Assembly (NCBI RefSeq): GCF_030317205.1
Contig: NZ_JASZYB010000002.1
Span: 548,501 to 612,500, forward strand
Direction: 5' to 3'
Source of the DNA: Variovorax sp. J2L1-78
Lineage (GTDB): Bacteria > Pseudomonadota > Gammaproteobacteria > Burkholderiales > Burkholderiaceae_C
DNA length: 64,000 nt
Part shown: one piece after another, positions 17,260 to 26,122 of the stretch
Layout: each line of letters starts with the position of its first letter
Position numbering within the stretch: the stretch's first letter is position 1
The notes under the pieces: model-generated
The model's database searches: none
Told to the model about the DNA's origin: nothing
The model's input: only the letters and a program-made list of their open reading frames with translations
Made by a program: the position numbers and the translations under genes

Positions 17260-18220
17260 CCTTGATGGTGCGAAGCCAGCGGGTGGTTTCGGCACGCACG
17301 AATTTGTCGAAGTCGGCCTGGGAGGTGGTGGCAAAGGGGATCCATCCCTCGGCACTCAGCCGATCCTGCACATCCTTGGACTGAACGGCCTTGAGGGTGG
17401 CGTCGTGCAGCCGTTCGACGATGGCCGACGGCGTGCCCTTCGGCGCATCCAGGCCGGCCCACGATGTCACCACGAGTTCGGAGAAGCCGGCCTCCACGAA
17501 GGTCGGCACGGCCGGAAACACCGGATTGCGCTGGCGACTCGTCACGGCCAGGGCCTTGAGCTTGCCACCCTGGATGTGCGGGATGGCCGTGTCCTGATTG
17601 ATCGCCATCAGCGGGACAACCCCCGCGAGCACATCTTGCAAGGCGGGTGCGGTGCCCTTGTAGGCGACGTGATTCATCCGGATGCCGGCCAGGCGCTGGA
17701 ACATCTCCATCGTCAGGTGTCCCGAGGTGCCGTTGCCGCCGCTGCCGAAGTCGATGCTCGACGGCTTCTTTTTGGCCAGCGCCACCAGCTGCGCCACGGT
17801 GCTGGCTTCGAAGTCGGGTTTGGCGACCAGGATGTTCGGTCCCTGGGTCATGGGCGCGATGTGGACGAAGTCGCTCACATAGTCGTAGGGCAGCTTCGGG
17901 TACAGGCCGGGATTGATCGTGTTGAACACCCCGGTGAACAGCAACGTGTAGCCGTCGGCCGGCGCCTTGGCGACCACCGCGGTCCCGAGCGAGCCTCCTG
18001 CGCCACCGCGGTTGTCGACCACGAAGGGCTGTCCGAAAGCCTTTCCAAGTTCGACAGCCAGCATGCGTGCCAGCCGGTCCGTGGCGCCACCGGGCGGGGT
18101 CGGAACGATCAGCCGCACCGGTTTGGAAGGCCACGGCTCGCCCTGCGCCCACACGGCGGCCGGAAGCATGGCGGTGCCCAGCATCGCTGCAAAAGCACGC
18201 CGGCTGAGAGGAAGGTGCAT
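17237..18220 (-). CDS. Bug-family (TTT) periplasmic solute-binding receptor
   Basis: 327 residues with a Tat-like or Sec signal (LSRRAFAAMLGTAMLPAAVWAQ) and the Bug opening WPSKPVRLIVPTPPGGATDRLARML. VVDNRGGAGGSLGTAVVAKAPADGYTLL is the conserved ligand-loop region. No membrane partners are adjacent. A perfect LacI-type operator lies 36 bp upstream of the start codon, and the LacI gene itself is immediately upstream in the same direction. Confidence 0.93.
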   Translation of the reverse strand: MHLPLSRRAFAAMLGTAMLPAAVWAQGEPWPSKPVRLIVPTPPGGATDRLARMLAVELGKAFGQPFVVDNRGGAGGSLGTAVVAKAPADGYTLLFTGVFNTINPGLYPKLPYDYVSDFVHIAPMTQGPNILVAKPDFEASTVAQLVALAKKKPSSIDFGSGGNGTSGHLTMEMFQRLAGIRMNHVAYKGTAPALQDVLAGVVPLMAINQDTAIPHIQGGKLKALAVTSRQRNPVFPAVPTFVEAGFSELVVTSWAGLDAPKGTPSAIVERLHDATLKAVQSKDVQDRLSAEGWIPFATTSQADFDKFVRAETTRWLRTIKDAGIQIE

Positions 18221-18255
18221 GGCTGTCTCCGAGTTTTTGTTGGATGCGGAGCGGG

Positions 18256-18273
18256 AATGGTATCGGTACCATT
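18256..18273. promoter_or_regulatory. LacI-type operator before the TTT receptor gene
   Basis: AATGGTA-TCGG-TACCATT, an 18-bp perfect inverted repeat (7-bp arms) with the central CG usual for LacI/GntR-like repressors. It is located between the LacI gene (stop 18325) and the receptor start (18220). Confidence 0.75.
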
Positions 18274-18324
18274 TGGGGCGTCAACCCGCGAATCCTCATG
18301 GTTATCCCTGGGGTGGGCACCCGA

Positions 18325-19380
18325 TCAGCTGGTGCCGCGCTGCGCGATCGAGAAGCCGACGTCGACTGCTTTCACAGCCTCTGCGCGCCCTTCGATCAGC
18401 GCCATCAGCATGCCGGCCGCCGTTCGGCCGATCGCTTCGCCGTCGACATGCACGGTGCTCAGCGAAGGCTCGAGGTCGCTCCCGAACGGAAGATCGCCGC
18501 AACCCATCACGGCCAGGCGGGCCGGCACCGCGAGCCCGCGCAACCGCGCCTCCGCGAGAACACCCAGGGCCACGAGGTCGGAGCTGCAGAAGACCGCATC
18601 GACCTCGGGCGTGCCCGCGAGCACGGAGGCCAATCCGATCCGCCCATCCATCAAGGTCGCCGGCGCCTTCACCGCATGGGTGACGGGCGGATGCAGCCCC
18701 AGGCGGGCCGCTTCGTCGCAGAAGGCCTCGCTGCGCAGCCGCGAGCGCGTGTCGTCGCCGCCGAACAGCGCCAGGCGCCGATAGCCCCGTCCGTGGAAGT
18801 AACGCACGACGTCCCGCGCCATGGCCGCGTGCGAAAAGCCGACGAGCATGTCGAGCGGCGTGGGCGTCAGGTCCCAGGTTTCCACGATGGGGACACCGCT
18901 GGCGCGCAACCGCTCGGACCACGCTGCATCCTCGAGCACACCGGTCAGCACGATGCCGCCCGGCCGTCGGCCCAGGATGGTCTCCAGCAGCGCATCGCGC
19001 CGTGCGTTGTCGTAGCCGGTCTGTCCGAGCAACAGCTGGTAGCCGTTGGCCTCCAGGGCATCGCCAAGGGCTTGCAACATCGGATGCAGGGTCAGCGTGG
19101 AGATCGTCGGCACCACGGCGGCAATGAGACGGCTCTGGCCGGACGACAGCGCGCCCGCGGTCAGGTTGGGCACGTAGCCGCTCGCTTTGATGGCGTCCCG
19201 GATGCGAAGCCGCACCTGCGCGGAGACCTGGTCGGGCTTGTTCAGTGCACGCGAGACCGTCATGGGCGCGACGCCGGCCATCCGGGCCACGTCGCGGATC
19301 GTCACCTGGCCCGTGCCGCGGCGGCGCGGTGGCGCCGGCAGGGGTGACGAGGGTGGGACAAGCGACTCGGGGTGCGACAT
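18325..19380 (-). CDS. LacI-family transcriptional repressor
   Basis: 351 residues. The N-terminal LacI helix-turn-helix is VTIRDVARMAGVAPMTVSRALNKP (about residues 26-49) with the hinge near 75-85 (NLTAGALSSGQSRLIAAVVP), followed by a sugar- or acid-binding core. The MTVSRALN sequence and hinge resemble GntR/IdnR-type gluconate repressors. It lies 104 bp upstream of the TTT receptor and probably represses it through the palindrome at 18256-18273. An unusually long Pro-rich N-terminus (about 24 residues) precedes the DNA-binding domain. Confidence 0.92.
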   Translation of the reverse strand: MSHPESLVPPSSPLPAPPRRRGTGQVTIRDVARMAGVAPMTVSRALNKPDQVSAQVRLRIRDAIKASGYVPNLTAGALSSGQSRLIAAVVPTISTLTLHPMLQALGDALEANGYQLLLGQTGYDNARRDALLETILGRRPGGIVLTGVLEDAAWSERLRASGVPIVETWDLTPTPLDMLVGFSHAAMARDVVRYFHGRGYRRLALFGGDDTRSRLRSEAFCDEAARLGLHPPVTHAVKAPATLMDGRIGLASVLAGTPEVDAVFCSSDLVALGVLAEARLRGLAVPARLAVMGCGDLPFGSDLEPSLSTVHVDGEAIGRTAAGMLMALIEGRAEAVKAVDVGFSIAQRGTS

Positions 19381-19409
19381 GCAAAGATTCTAGGAACCCC
19401 TCTCGGCGT

Positions 19410-21755
19410 TCAGCGGTTCTCCAGCCGATTGAAGTCCAGCACCCCGGCGCTCAAGGGCTGATCGCGCGCGTAGCGCGCGTGCACCGCGTCGCTCACGGCC
19501 CAGAAGCTCGGGCTGGTGCGCCGCACGCCCCAGCGCTCGACGAAGGCGGTGTAGTCTGCGTCTGAACGCAGCCGGCGGATGGCCTCGGTCATCGCCGGCA
19601 GCTCCCCGGCCGTCGCACGGAAGAAGGCATTCGGGTAGCTGCCGACCAGGCCGGGCGTCACGGTCACCGTGTTCTCGTCGGGCCTCAGTTCCCGGCGCTC
19701 GCCGAGCAGATGCGACACGCTGCCGTGCGCCGTGTTGCGCAGCAGGTTGAAGGTGGCTGGCGGCGCACCCGGTGCACCCGGCATGTCGACGACGAGCACC
19801 GACGACTCCGGCAGCCACTGCAGCGCAGCACCGCGCAGGGCGGCGAGCTCACGCAGGGCCGGCGGCGCGTCCCGGCTCAGCGCGAGGCCGTCGCCGAGCA
19901 CCGGCGCGAGCCGCGTCTTCATCTGGTCGAGCAGCTCCCGCTTGACGTCCGCCGTCCGGAAGCGGATGCCGCTCTCGACATCGAGCGTGGTGGACGCGCC
20001 GCCATAGACCTGCTCGCGCGTGCCGAGGCTGTCGCCGCGGTACCAGCGGTCGCGCACGGCCGTACGCTGCGCCCGCGGCAGCATCGAGATGAAGTTGAAC
20101 TCGCCTTCCATGCGAAGGAAGTCCATGTAGAGCCGCGAGTTGAGCTGGTGCCCGACGTTGCCGTACACGTCGAAGTTGGCGACCAGCAGGTAGTGGATGC
20201 GCTCGAGCAGCGGGTAGCCGATGACCCAGGCGGTCTCGGGCGTGTCGCCGACGAAGCCCTTCACCACGCTCGCGCTGTCGTAGTGGCGGAACACGGTGAG
20301 CGCGGCGTTGGCGTTGCGACCCTCGCCGTCCCACAGCAGGCGCAGGTCGAGGTTCTCGGGGCCGCGCAGCTCGCCGGCGTAGAAGTCGGTGCGCGCCTTC
20401 AGGTAGCGGTTCTCCAGGCGCGCGTAATGCAGCCACGGAATCAGCACATCGGTGTTGCTGTGGCCGGTCGGCAGGCGCAGCAGGTTGGCGTCGCGCGACA
20501 GCAGATCGGCCATCGCCGCGTCGTAGCGCTCGGTCGGCGCCATGAACGTGACCCAGAAGCGGTCGCGGATCACGTCGAGCGCCATCTGGCCGCGGCAGAC
20601 CGGACCCTTGACGAAGCCCATGATGGTGAACTCCGCCTCGTCGAGCATGAAGCGGTAACGCGCGCCGACCGGCAGCGCCGCGAAGGTGGCGAAGGGGTTG
20701 GCGGCCGTGGCCGCGCTGTAGCCCGGCAGCGTGTCCACGCTGTAAGACGCATCGAGAAACAGCGACCGCCAGCGCGCCATGCGATCGGCACCGAGCGCGT
20801 AGGGCATGTGCGTCTTCGCGACGATGGTTTCGCGTTCGGGCACCAGCCGGTAGTACACCCGCGCCACGCCCGGGTCGTCGACCGGCCGGCGGCTGCGCAC
20901 CAGCTGCACGGGCTGCCCTGGCGGCGTGGCCGAGCGCACCAGCTTGAAGTACTGGCGATCGGCATCGTCGTCGAAGTACAGATGCGCGAGGAAGAGATGC
21001 TCGTAGGCGTAGCGACTGAACAGCTGCTGCTTGAGCGCATCGCCGTTGAAGAACAGCTCCCACTGCGCCACGCGCTGCAGCGCGAGCGGTGTCGGCGCCC
21101 GCGCGGGGCTGGCAGGCGCCCCCAGTTCGAGCCAGCGCGTGAGCGCTCGGTACTCGTCCGCGGCCAGGCCCGGCAGGCCGAAGGGCATGCCGCCGAGCGG
21201 CGTGGTGCGCTCGTAGGCATCGATCTGGGTGCCGGCCGGGCAGCTGGCTTCGCGGTTGATGGAGAAATCCAGGCTGGCGTCGGCCACCTCGCCGGCGGGC
21301 AAGGGGTGCTGCTGCTTGAGCGCCAGCAGCCGGTGCATCAGGCCGGCCGTCCGGTTGGCCTCGACGGTGGGCGCGTGCTCGTTGAGCACCGCGAAGAAAT
21401 CGCGCTCGCGCCATTCGGAGGCTTTGTCGGCATCGATGCCGAGCCGGCTCGGCGCGGCCGCCAGCAGGCGCGTGGCGTCGTACACCGGTGTCTTGCTGGC
21501 GCCGCGCGCCAGGCCTTCCCAGCTGGTGGCCTTGAGCTGGCACGGTGCGTCGTTGCAGGCATGGCAAACGACACAGCGGCGGTCGAGGATCGGCTGGATC
21601 ACGCCCTCGTAGGAAGGCGCATCGAGCTGGGTGACCCGCACGTCGAAGCGTTCGGTGTCGGCCGCGCCGAAGCGCGACGCGAAGCCCGACCCGGTGACGA
21701 CGGCGGCGCAGGCCGCCACGAGCATCAGCCCGATGAGTGCCGCGATACGGCGCAT
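19410..21755 (-). CDS. cti: Fatty acid cis/trans isomerase
   Basis: A periplasmic haem enzyme that turns cis unsaturated membrane fatty acids into trans forms during solvent or heat stress. 781 residues. The signal peptide (RRIAALIGLMLVAACAAVVTG) has a Cys that could also be a lipobox, and the CVVCH c-type haem-binding motif lies near residue 65. MPFGLPGLAADEY and the long C-terminal domain fit Cti length (about 760-780). The start at 21755 follows GAGGGA at good spacing. It is divergent from the antiporter gene. Confidence 0.93.
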   Translation of the reverse strand: MRRIAALIGLMLVAACAAVVTGSGFASRFGAADTERFDVRVTQLDAPSYEGVIQPILDRRCVVCHACNDAPCQLKATSWEGLARGASKTPVYDATRLLAAAPSRLGIDADKASEWRERDFFAVLNEHAPTVEANRTAGLMHRLLALKQQHPLPAGEVADASLDFSINREASCPAGTQIDAYERTTPLGGMPFGLPGLAADEYRALTRWLELGAPASPARAPTPLALQRVAQWELFFNGDALKQQLFSRYAYEHLFLAHLYFDDDADRQYFKLVRSATPPGQPVQLVRSRRPVDDPGVARVYYRLVPERETIVAKTHMPYALGADRMARWRSLFLDASYSVDTLPGYSAATAANPFATFAALPVGARYRFMLDEAEFTIMGFVKGPVCRGQMALDVIRDRFWVTFMAPTERYDAAMADLLSRDANLLRLPTGHSNTDVLIPWLHYARLENRYLKARTDFYAGELRGPENLDLRLLWDGEGRNANAALTVFRHYDSASVVKGFVGDTPETAWVIGYPLLERIHYLLVANFDVYGNVGHQLNSRLYMDFLRMEGEFNFISMLPRAQRTAVRDRWYRGDSLGTREQVYGGASTTLDVESGIRFRTADVKRELLDQMKTRLAPVLGDGLALSRDAPPALRELAALRGAALQWLPESSVLVVDMPGAPGAPPATFNLLRNTAHGSVSHLLGERRELRPDENTVTVTPGLVGSYPNAFFRATAGELPAMTEAIRRLRSDADYTAFVERWGVRRTSPSFWAVSDAVHARYARDQPLSAGVLDFNRLENR

Positions 21756-21906
21756 AACGAAATCCCTCGAAGTGCAGACCTTCTGCCCCGGCGATTGTGC
21801 GGTGGCCTGTCCGCGCCCGCACCACCCTTTCGGCCGGTGCCGGCCCTGCGGCCGAGCTGCCCATCGGCCCCCAGCGATGCGACATACTGCAAGCCGCCAT
21901 TTTTGA

Positions 21907-23166
21907 ATGCCCGCCATGACACTCGCCCTCCTGCTCCTGCAGCTCACCGTGATCCTGGTGGTCGCCCGCGGCTGCGGCCTGCTCTTGCGCGCGTTCGGTC
22001 AGCCGATGGTCATCGGCGAGATGACGGCCGGCATCCTGCTCGGGCCGATCGTCTTCGGCGCCCTCTTCCCCGCGTGGCACGCGCAGCTGTTTCCGCCGGC
22101 CTCGCTGCAGGGCCTGTCGTCGCTGGCCTCGCTCGGGATCGTGCTCTTCATGTTCGTCGTCGGGGCCGAGCTTCGGTCGCCGAGCGGCATGGCGGCACAG
22201 GTCAAGTCGGCCGGCTGGGTGGGCGTGTGCAGCATGCTGCTGCCGATGGTGCTGGGCCTGGCGATCGCGCCGGTGCTACACCCGACGCTGGCACCGGCGG
22301 GCCTGCCTTTCTGGCCCTTCGCGCTGTTCCTCGGCGTGGCGCTGTCGATCACGGCCTTCCCGGTGCTCGCCCGCATCCTGAAGGACCGCCACATGACGCG
22401 CACGCCGGTGGGCCAGCTGGCGCTCGGTGCCGCCGGCGTGGTCGACTCGCTGGCCTGGGTGCTGCTCGCGCTGGTGGTCGCCTTCGCGAGTTCGGGCGCC
22501 GGGCTGGCGGGCTTCATGCGCATCAGCCTGGGGCTCGCGGTGCTGGTGGCCGTCATCTTCCTCGTCGTCAAGCCGCTCGTTGCCCGCATGCTGCGCGTGC
22601 ATGCGCCGGGCGGCGTGCCGTCGCCGACGGTGCTGGCGACGCTGATGATCGGCCTGTTCGCCTGCGCCATGGTGACCGAGTGGCTGCACCTGCACGCCGT
22701 CTTCGGCGCCTTCCTGTTCGGCCTGAGCCTGCCGCGCGACGACCGCCTGCTCAAGCACCTGGTCGAGCGGCTGGAGCCGCTGTCGATCATCGTGCTGATG
22801 CCGATCTTCTTCGCGCTGGCGGGGCTGGGCACCACCTCGGGCGCCTTCGCCCACGCGGGACTTGGCGCCATGGCGCTGATCCTGGTGGTCGCCAGCGTCG
22901 GCAAGATCGCCGGTGGAGCCGCCGGCGCGCGGGTCAGCGGCTACGGCTGGCGGGACAGCCTGGCGACCGGCGCGCTGATGAACTCGCGCGGCCTGATGGA
23001 ACTCATCGTCATCAAGGTCGGCCTCGATGCCGGCCTGATCGGTCCCGAGCTGTTCACGATGCTGCTCGTGATGGCGCTCGTCACGACGGCCTCGACCGGC
23101 CCGCTGCTCAGCCTCATCGCCCGTCCCAGCCACGACGCCACGGCCGACGGCGCACGACGGGCCTGA
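21907..23166 (+). CDS. CPA2-family cation:proton antiporter (Kef/NapA type)
   Basis: 419 residues, 12-13 helices. GQPMVIGEMTAGILLGP near residue 30 and LGVALSITAFPVLARIL near residue 140 are signature segments of CPA2 antiporters. It lacks the C-terminal KTN/TrkA domain of KefB/KefC, so it is probably a simple Na+ or K+/H+ antiporter. The halogenase-like gene follows after 37 bp in the same direction and may share its transcript. Confidence 0.92.
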   Translation: MPAMTLALLLLQLTVILVVARGCGLLLRAFGQPMVIGEMTAGILLGPIVFGALFPAWHAQLFPPASLQGLSSLASLGIVLFMFVVGAELRSPSGMAAQVKSAGWVGVCSMLLPMVLGLAIAPVLHPTLAPAGLPFWPFALFLGVALSITAFPVLARILKDRHMTRTPVGQLALGAAGVVDSLAWVLLALVVAFASSGAGLAGFMRISLGLAVLVAVIFLVVKPLVARMLRVHAPGGVPSPTVLATLMIGLFACAMVTEWLHLHAVFGAFLFGLSLPRDDRLLKHLVERLEPLSIIVLMPIFFALAGLGTTSGAFAHAGLGAMALILVVASVGKIAGGAAGARVSGYGWRDSLATGALMNSRGLMELIVIKVGLDAGLIGPELFTMLLVMALVTTASTGPLLSLIARPSHDATADGARRA

Positions 23167-23203
23167 AGCCCCGCACAACACACCAAAAAGGAGAACGCGA
23201 CCC

Positions 23204-24550
23204 ATGCCAACAGTTCAGGAATGCGATGTGCTCGTCGTCGGCGGCGGCCCCGCGGGGTCGACCATCGCGGCGCTTCTGGCGCGCGAAGGCCGCCATGTGG
23301 TGCTGCTCGAGAAGGCGCACCACCCGCGCTTCCACATCGGCGAATCGCTGCTGCCAGGCAATGTCGAGCTGTTCGAAAAACTCGGTGTGCGCGAGCAGGT
23401 CGAGAAGATCGGCATGCCGAAGTTCGGCATCGAGTTCGTGCCGCCCGACCTCGACTACTGCAGCTACGTCGACTTCTCCGAAGGCTGGGACCCGAGCAAG
23501 GACTCGGCCTGGCAGGTGCGCCGCTCGGAGCTCGATGAGCTGCTGTTCCGCAATGCGGCCACGCTGGGCGCGCTGACCCTCGAGGGCGCGAAGGTGCGCG
23601 AGATCGATTTCGACGACAGCGGCGCCACCGTGCAGGCGGTGCTCGACGACGGTGCCAACCGCACCTGGCGCACGCGCTTCGTGGTCGACGCCAGTGGTCG
23701 CGACACGGTGCTGGCCAGCAAGTTCAAGAGCAAGAAGAAGAACCCCGACCACAACAGCACGGCGCTCTTCGGGCACTTCCGCAATGCGCGGCGCCTGGAG
23801 GGCAGGCGCGAAGGCAACATCAGCATCTGCTGGTTCGAGCACGGCTGGTTCTGGTTCATTCCGCTGGCCGACGGCACCACCAGCGTCGGCGCGGTGTGCT
23901 GGGCCTACTACCTGAAGGCGCGCGACAAGCCGCTGAAGGACTACTTCTTCGACACCATCGCGCTCTGCCCCGAGCTGCACGACCGCCTGAAGGACGCGAC
24001 GCTGGTGGACGACGCCGTGCACGCCACGGGCAACTTCGCCTATTCGAGCACGCACGCCACCGGCGACCGCTACCTGATGGTGGGCGATGCCTTCACCTTC
24101 ATCGACCCGATGTTCTCGTCGGGCGTGTTCCTGGCGATGCAGAGCGCCTTCGACGGCGCGAAGCTGGTGCAGACGGCGCTCGACCGGCCCGCCGAACTGA
24201 CCGCGGCGCGCCAAGCCCTGGAGGAACGCATGCGCGTCGGCCCGCGCGACTACTCGTGGTTCATCTACCGCGTGACGAACCCGACCATCCGCGACATGTT
24301 CATGCACCCGCAGAACATCTTCAACGTGAAGCAGGGGCTCATGTCCTTGCTCGCCGCCGACATCCATCAGGAAGGGCCCCGCTACCGGCGCTCGCTGCTG
24401 ATGTTCAAGGTGGTCTATTACTTCGTCTCACTGCTGAACTTCCGCCGCACCTATGCCGGCTGGAAGCGCCACCGCTTCAACATCCGCGACATGGGCATGC
24501 TGCGCGGCGAAACCATCATGAAGGCCGACGGCGCCGAAGCGCCTCGATGA
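23204..24550 (+). CDS. Flavin-dependent halogenase-like FAD oxidoreductase
   Basis: 448 residues. The N-terminal FAD-binding VVGGGPAGST (residues 11-20) is followed by the two signatures of FADH2-dependent halogenases: GWxWxIP as GWFWFIP (214-220) and Fx.Px.Sx.G as FIDPMFSSG (299-307). Lys73 lies where the catalytic lysine is expected, judged by position only. This argues for a real halogenase of the phenol/pyrrole group, not a simple monooxygenase. No carrier protein, flavin reductase or biosynthetic cluster is adjacent, so the substrate is unknown. AAAAAGGAGAACG before the ATG is a strong ribosome site; the stop overlaps the glutaminase start by 4 nt. Confidence 0.85.
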   Translation: MPTVQECDVLVVGGGPAGSTIAALLAREGRHVVLLEKAHHPRFHIGESLLPGNVELFEKLGVREQVEKIGMPKFGIEFVPPDLDYCSYVDFSEGWDPSKDSAWQVRRSELDELLFRNAATLGALTLEGAKVREIDFDDSGATVQAVLDDGANRTWRTRFVVDASGRDTVLASKFKSKKKNPDHNSTALFGHFRNARRLEGRREGNISICWFEHGWFWFIPLADGTTSVGAVCWAYYLKARDKPLKDYFFDTIALCPELHDRLKDATLVDDAVHATGNFAYSSTHATGDRYLMVGDAFTFIDPMFSSGVFLAMQSAFDGAKLVQTALDRPAELTAARQALEERMRVGPRDYSWFIYRVTNPTIRDMFMHPQNIFNVKQGLMSLLAADIHQEGPRYRRSLLMFKVVYYFVSLLNFRRTYAGWKRHRFNIRDMGMLRGETIMKADGAEAPR

Positions 24551-25461
24551 ACTTCCAGCCCGTCCTCGACGAGATCGACGCCGAACTGCGCCCGCTGCTC
24601 GGGCAGGCCGGCACGGTGGCCAGGTACATCCCGGCGCTGGCGCGCGTGCCGGCGCAGCAGTTCGGCATCGCGCTGCGCACCTGCCACGGCGAGGAGGCCT
24701 GCGCCGGCGACGCGGCCGTGCCCTTCTCGATCCAGAGCATCTCGAAGCTCTTCACCCTGACGCTCGCCATGCGGCGCATGGGCGACGCGCTGTGGGAGCG
24801 CATCGGCCGCGAGCCCTCGGGCAATCCCTTCAACTCGCTGGTGCAGCTGGAGAACGAGCAGGGCAAGCCGCGCAACCCCTTCATCAATGCCGGCGCCATC
24901 GCGGTGGCCGACCGGCTGCTGAGCCAGGGGGATGCCCAGCGCGACATCCTCGCGTTGATGAGCGACCTGGCGGGCGAGCCGATCGGCTTCGACGAGGAGG
25001 TGGCCGCGTCGGAGGCGGCCACCGGCTACCGCAACTACGCGCTGGCCAACTTCATGAAGAGCTTCGGCAAGATCGACAACGACGTGACGCCGGTGCTCGA
25101 TGTGTACTTCCACCAGTGCGCGCTGCGCATGACCTGCCTGCAGCTGGCGCGCGCCGCGGCCTTTCTGAGCCGCGACGGCGCCCATCCGCTCGGCGGGCAG
25201 CCGGCCGTGTGCACCGAGCGCCAGACGCGCCGGCTCAATGCGCTGATGCTCACCTGCGGCACCTACGACGCGGCCGGCGACGTGGCCTTCTCGATCGGCC
25301 TGCCCTGCAAGAGCGGCGTGGGCGGCGGCATCGTGGCGGTGGTGCCCGACCACCTCACGCTGGCCGTGTGGTCGCCCGCGCTCGACGCCACGGGCAATTC
25401 GCTGCTCGGCCTGAAGGCGCTGGAGCTGTTCGTCGCGAAGACCGGGCTGTCGGTGTTCTGA
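24547..25461 (+). CDS. glsA: Glutaminase (serine-dependent beta-lactamase-like fold)
   Basis: Hydrolyses glutamine to glutamate and ammonia. 304 residues, matching GlsA/GlsB. The Ser-x-x-Lys dyad lies in FSIQSISKLF near residues 62-68; NPFINAGAIAVADRL (near 112) and GYRNYALANFMKSFG (near 160) are conserved blocks. The ATG lies in the stop of the preceding flavoprotein gene (ATGA), so the pair is translationally coupled although no metabolic link is obvious. Confidence 0.95.
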   Translation: MNFQPVLDEIDAELRPLLGQAGTVARYIPALARVPAQQFGIALRTCHGEEACAGDAAVPFSIQSISKLFTLTLAMRRMGDALWERIGREPSGNPFNSLVQLENEQGKPRNPFINAGAIAVADRLLSQGDAQRDILALMSDLAGEPIGFDEEVAASEAATGYRNYALANFMKSFGKIDNDVTPVLDVYFHQCALRMTCLQLARAAAFLSRDGAHPLGGQPAVCTERQTRRLNALMLTCGTYDAAGDVAFSIGLPCKSGVGGGIVAVVPDHLTLAVWSPALDATGNSLLGLKALELFVAKTGLSVF

Positions 25462-25506
25462 GCCGCTCGGCGCCGTGTCGTGCAGCTGTGCAAGACTCGA
25501 CCCCTC

Positions 25507-26007
25507 ATGACCGACATTTCAAGCACCGCCGACGAATCCGGCACCGAACCGATCCAGACGCCGACGCTGTGGGGCGACGAGCAGTGGACCGCCCGCATCA
25601 TCAAGAACGAAGACGACGACGGCTGGGCCGTCGCGATGACGCGCCACGGCGACCCCGAACCCGCGCTGGTCGGCCCCTGGACCATGGGCCGCGACAAGAA
25701 GAACCCCAAGCCGCTGGACACGCCGGCCTTCCACACGCTGGTGAAGACCGCCAACGAGGTGCTGCGCCGTCACGAGCAGCAGCTGCATGCGCAGCTCAAC
25801 AAGCACGTGTTCGTCGGGCACGGCACCGAACGCATCCGCGTGGCGCTGCGCATCGTGCCGGACGAGGACAACCCGCACGGCCTGCTCAGCGCGCAGGACG
25901 AATCGGGCACGACGCTCGGCGAAGCGCGCGTGGCGCCGACCTTCAAGCTCACGGCCACCAGCGCGGAGGCCTGGGTCGAGAACGGCTACCCTTCGAAGCC
26001 GCGATAG
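25507..26007 (+). CDS. Conserved hypothetical cytosolic protein
   Basis: 166 residues, acidic N-terminus, no signal peptide or membrane span. It opens with an ordered-looking segment (LWGDEQWTARIIKNEDDDGWAVAMTRHG) and ends PTFKLTATSAEAWVENGYPSKPR. The composition and codon use match neighbouring genes. I know similar proteins only as uncharacterised ones from this bacterial family. It lies 45 bp after glutaminase. Confidence 0.8.
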   Translation: MTDISSTADESGTEPIQTPTLWGDEQWTARIIKNEDDDGWAVAMTRHGDPEPALVGPWTMGRDKKNPKPLDTPAFHTLVKTANEVLRRHEQQLHAQLNKHVFVGHGTERIRVALRIVPDEDNPHGLLSAQDESGTTLGEARVAPTFKLTATSAEAWVENGYPSKPR

Positions 26008-26122
26008 CCGGCCGCCCCTCAGGGACTTCCCCGCCGCCGGCCCGGAACATCGGCGCGATGATCGCGTCGAACAGGGAACCATCGAACGCCGACGAACCTC
26101 GCCAGAAGGCAATGCACACACC

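Noticed and set aside
18300..18313. GGTTATCCCTGGGG resembling the LysR modules at 4541 and 5849
   Set aside because: Only ten bases match, the dyad is not kept, and no -10 element or target gene lies beside it.
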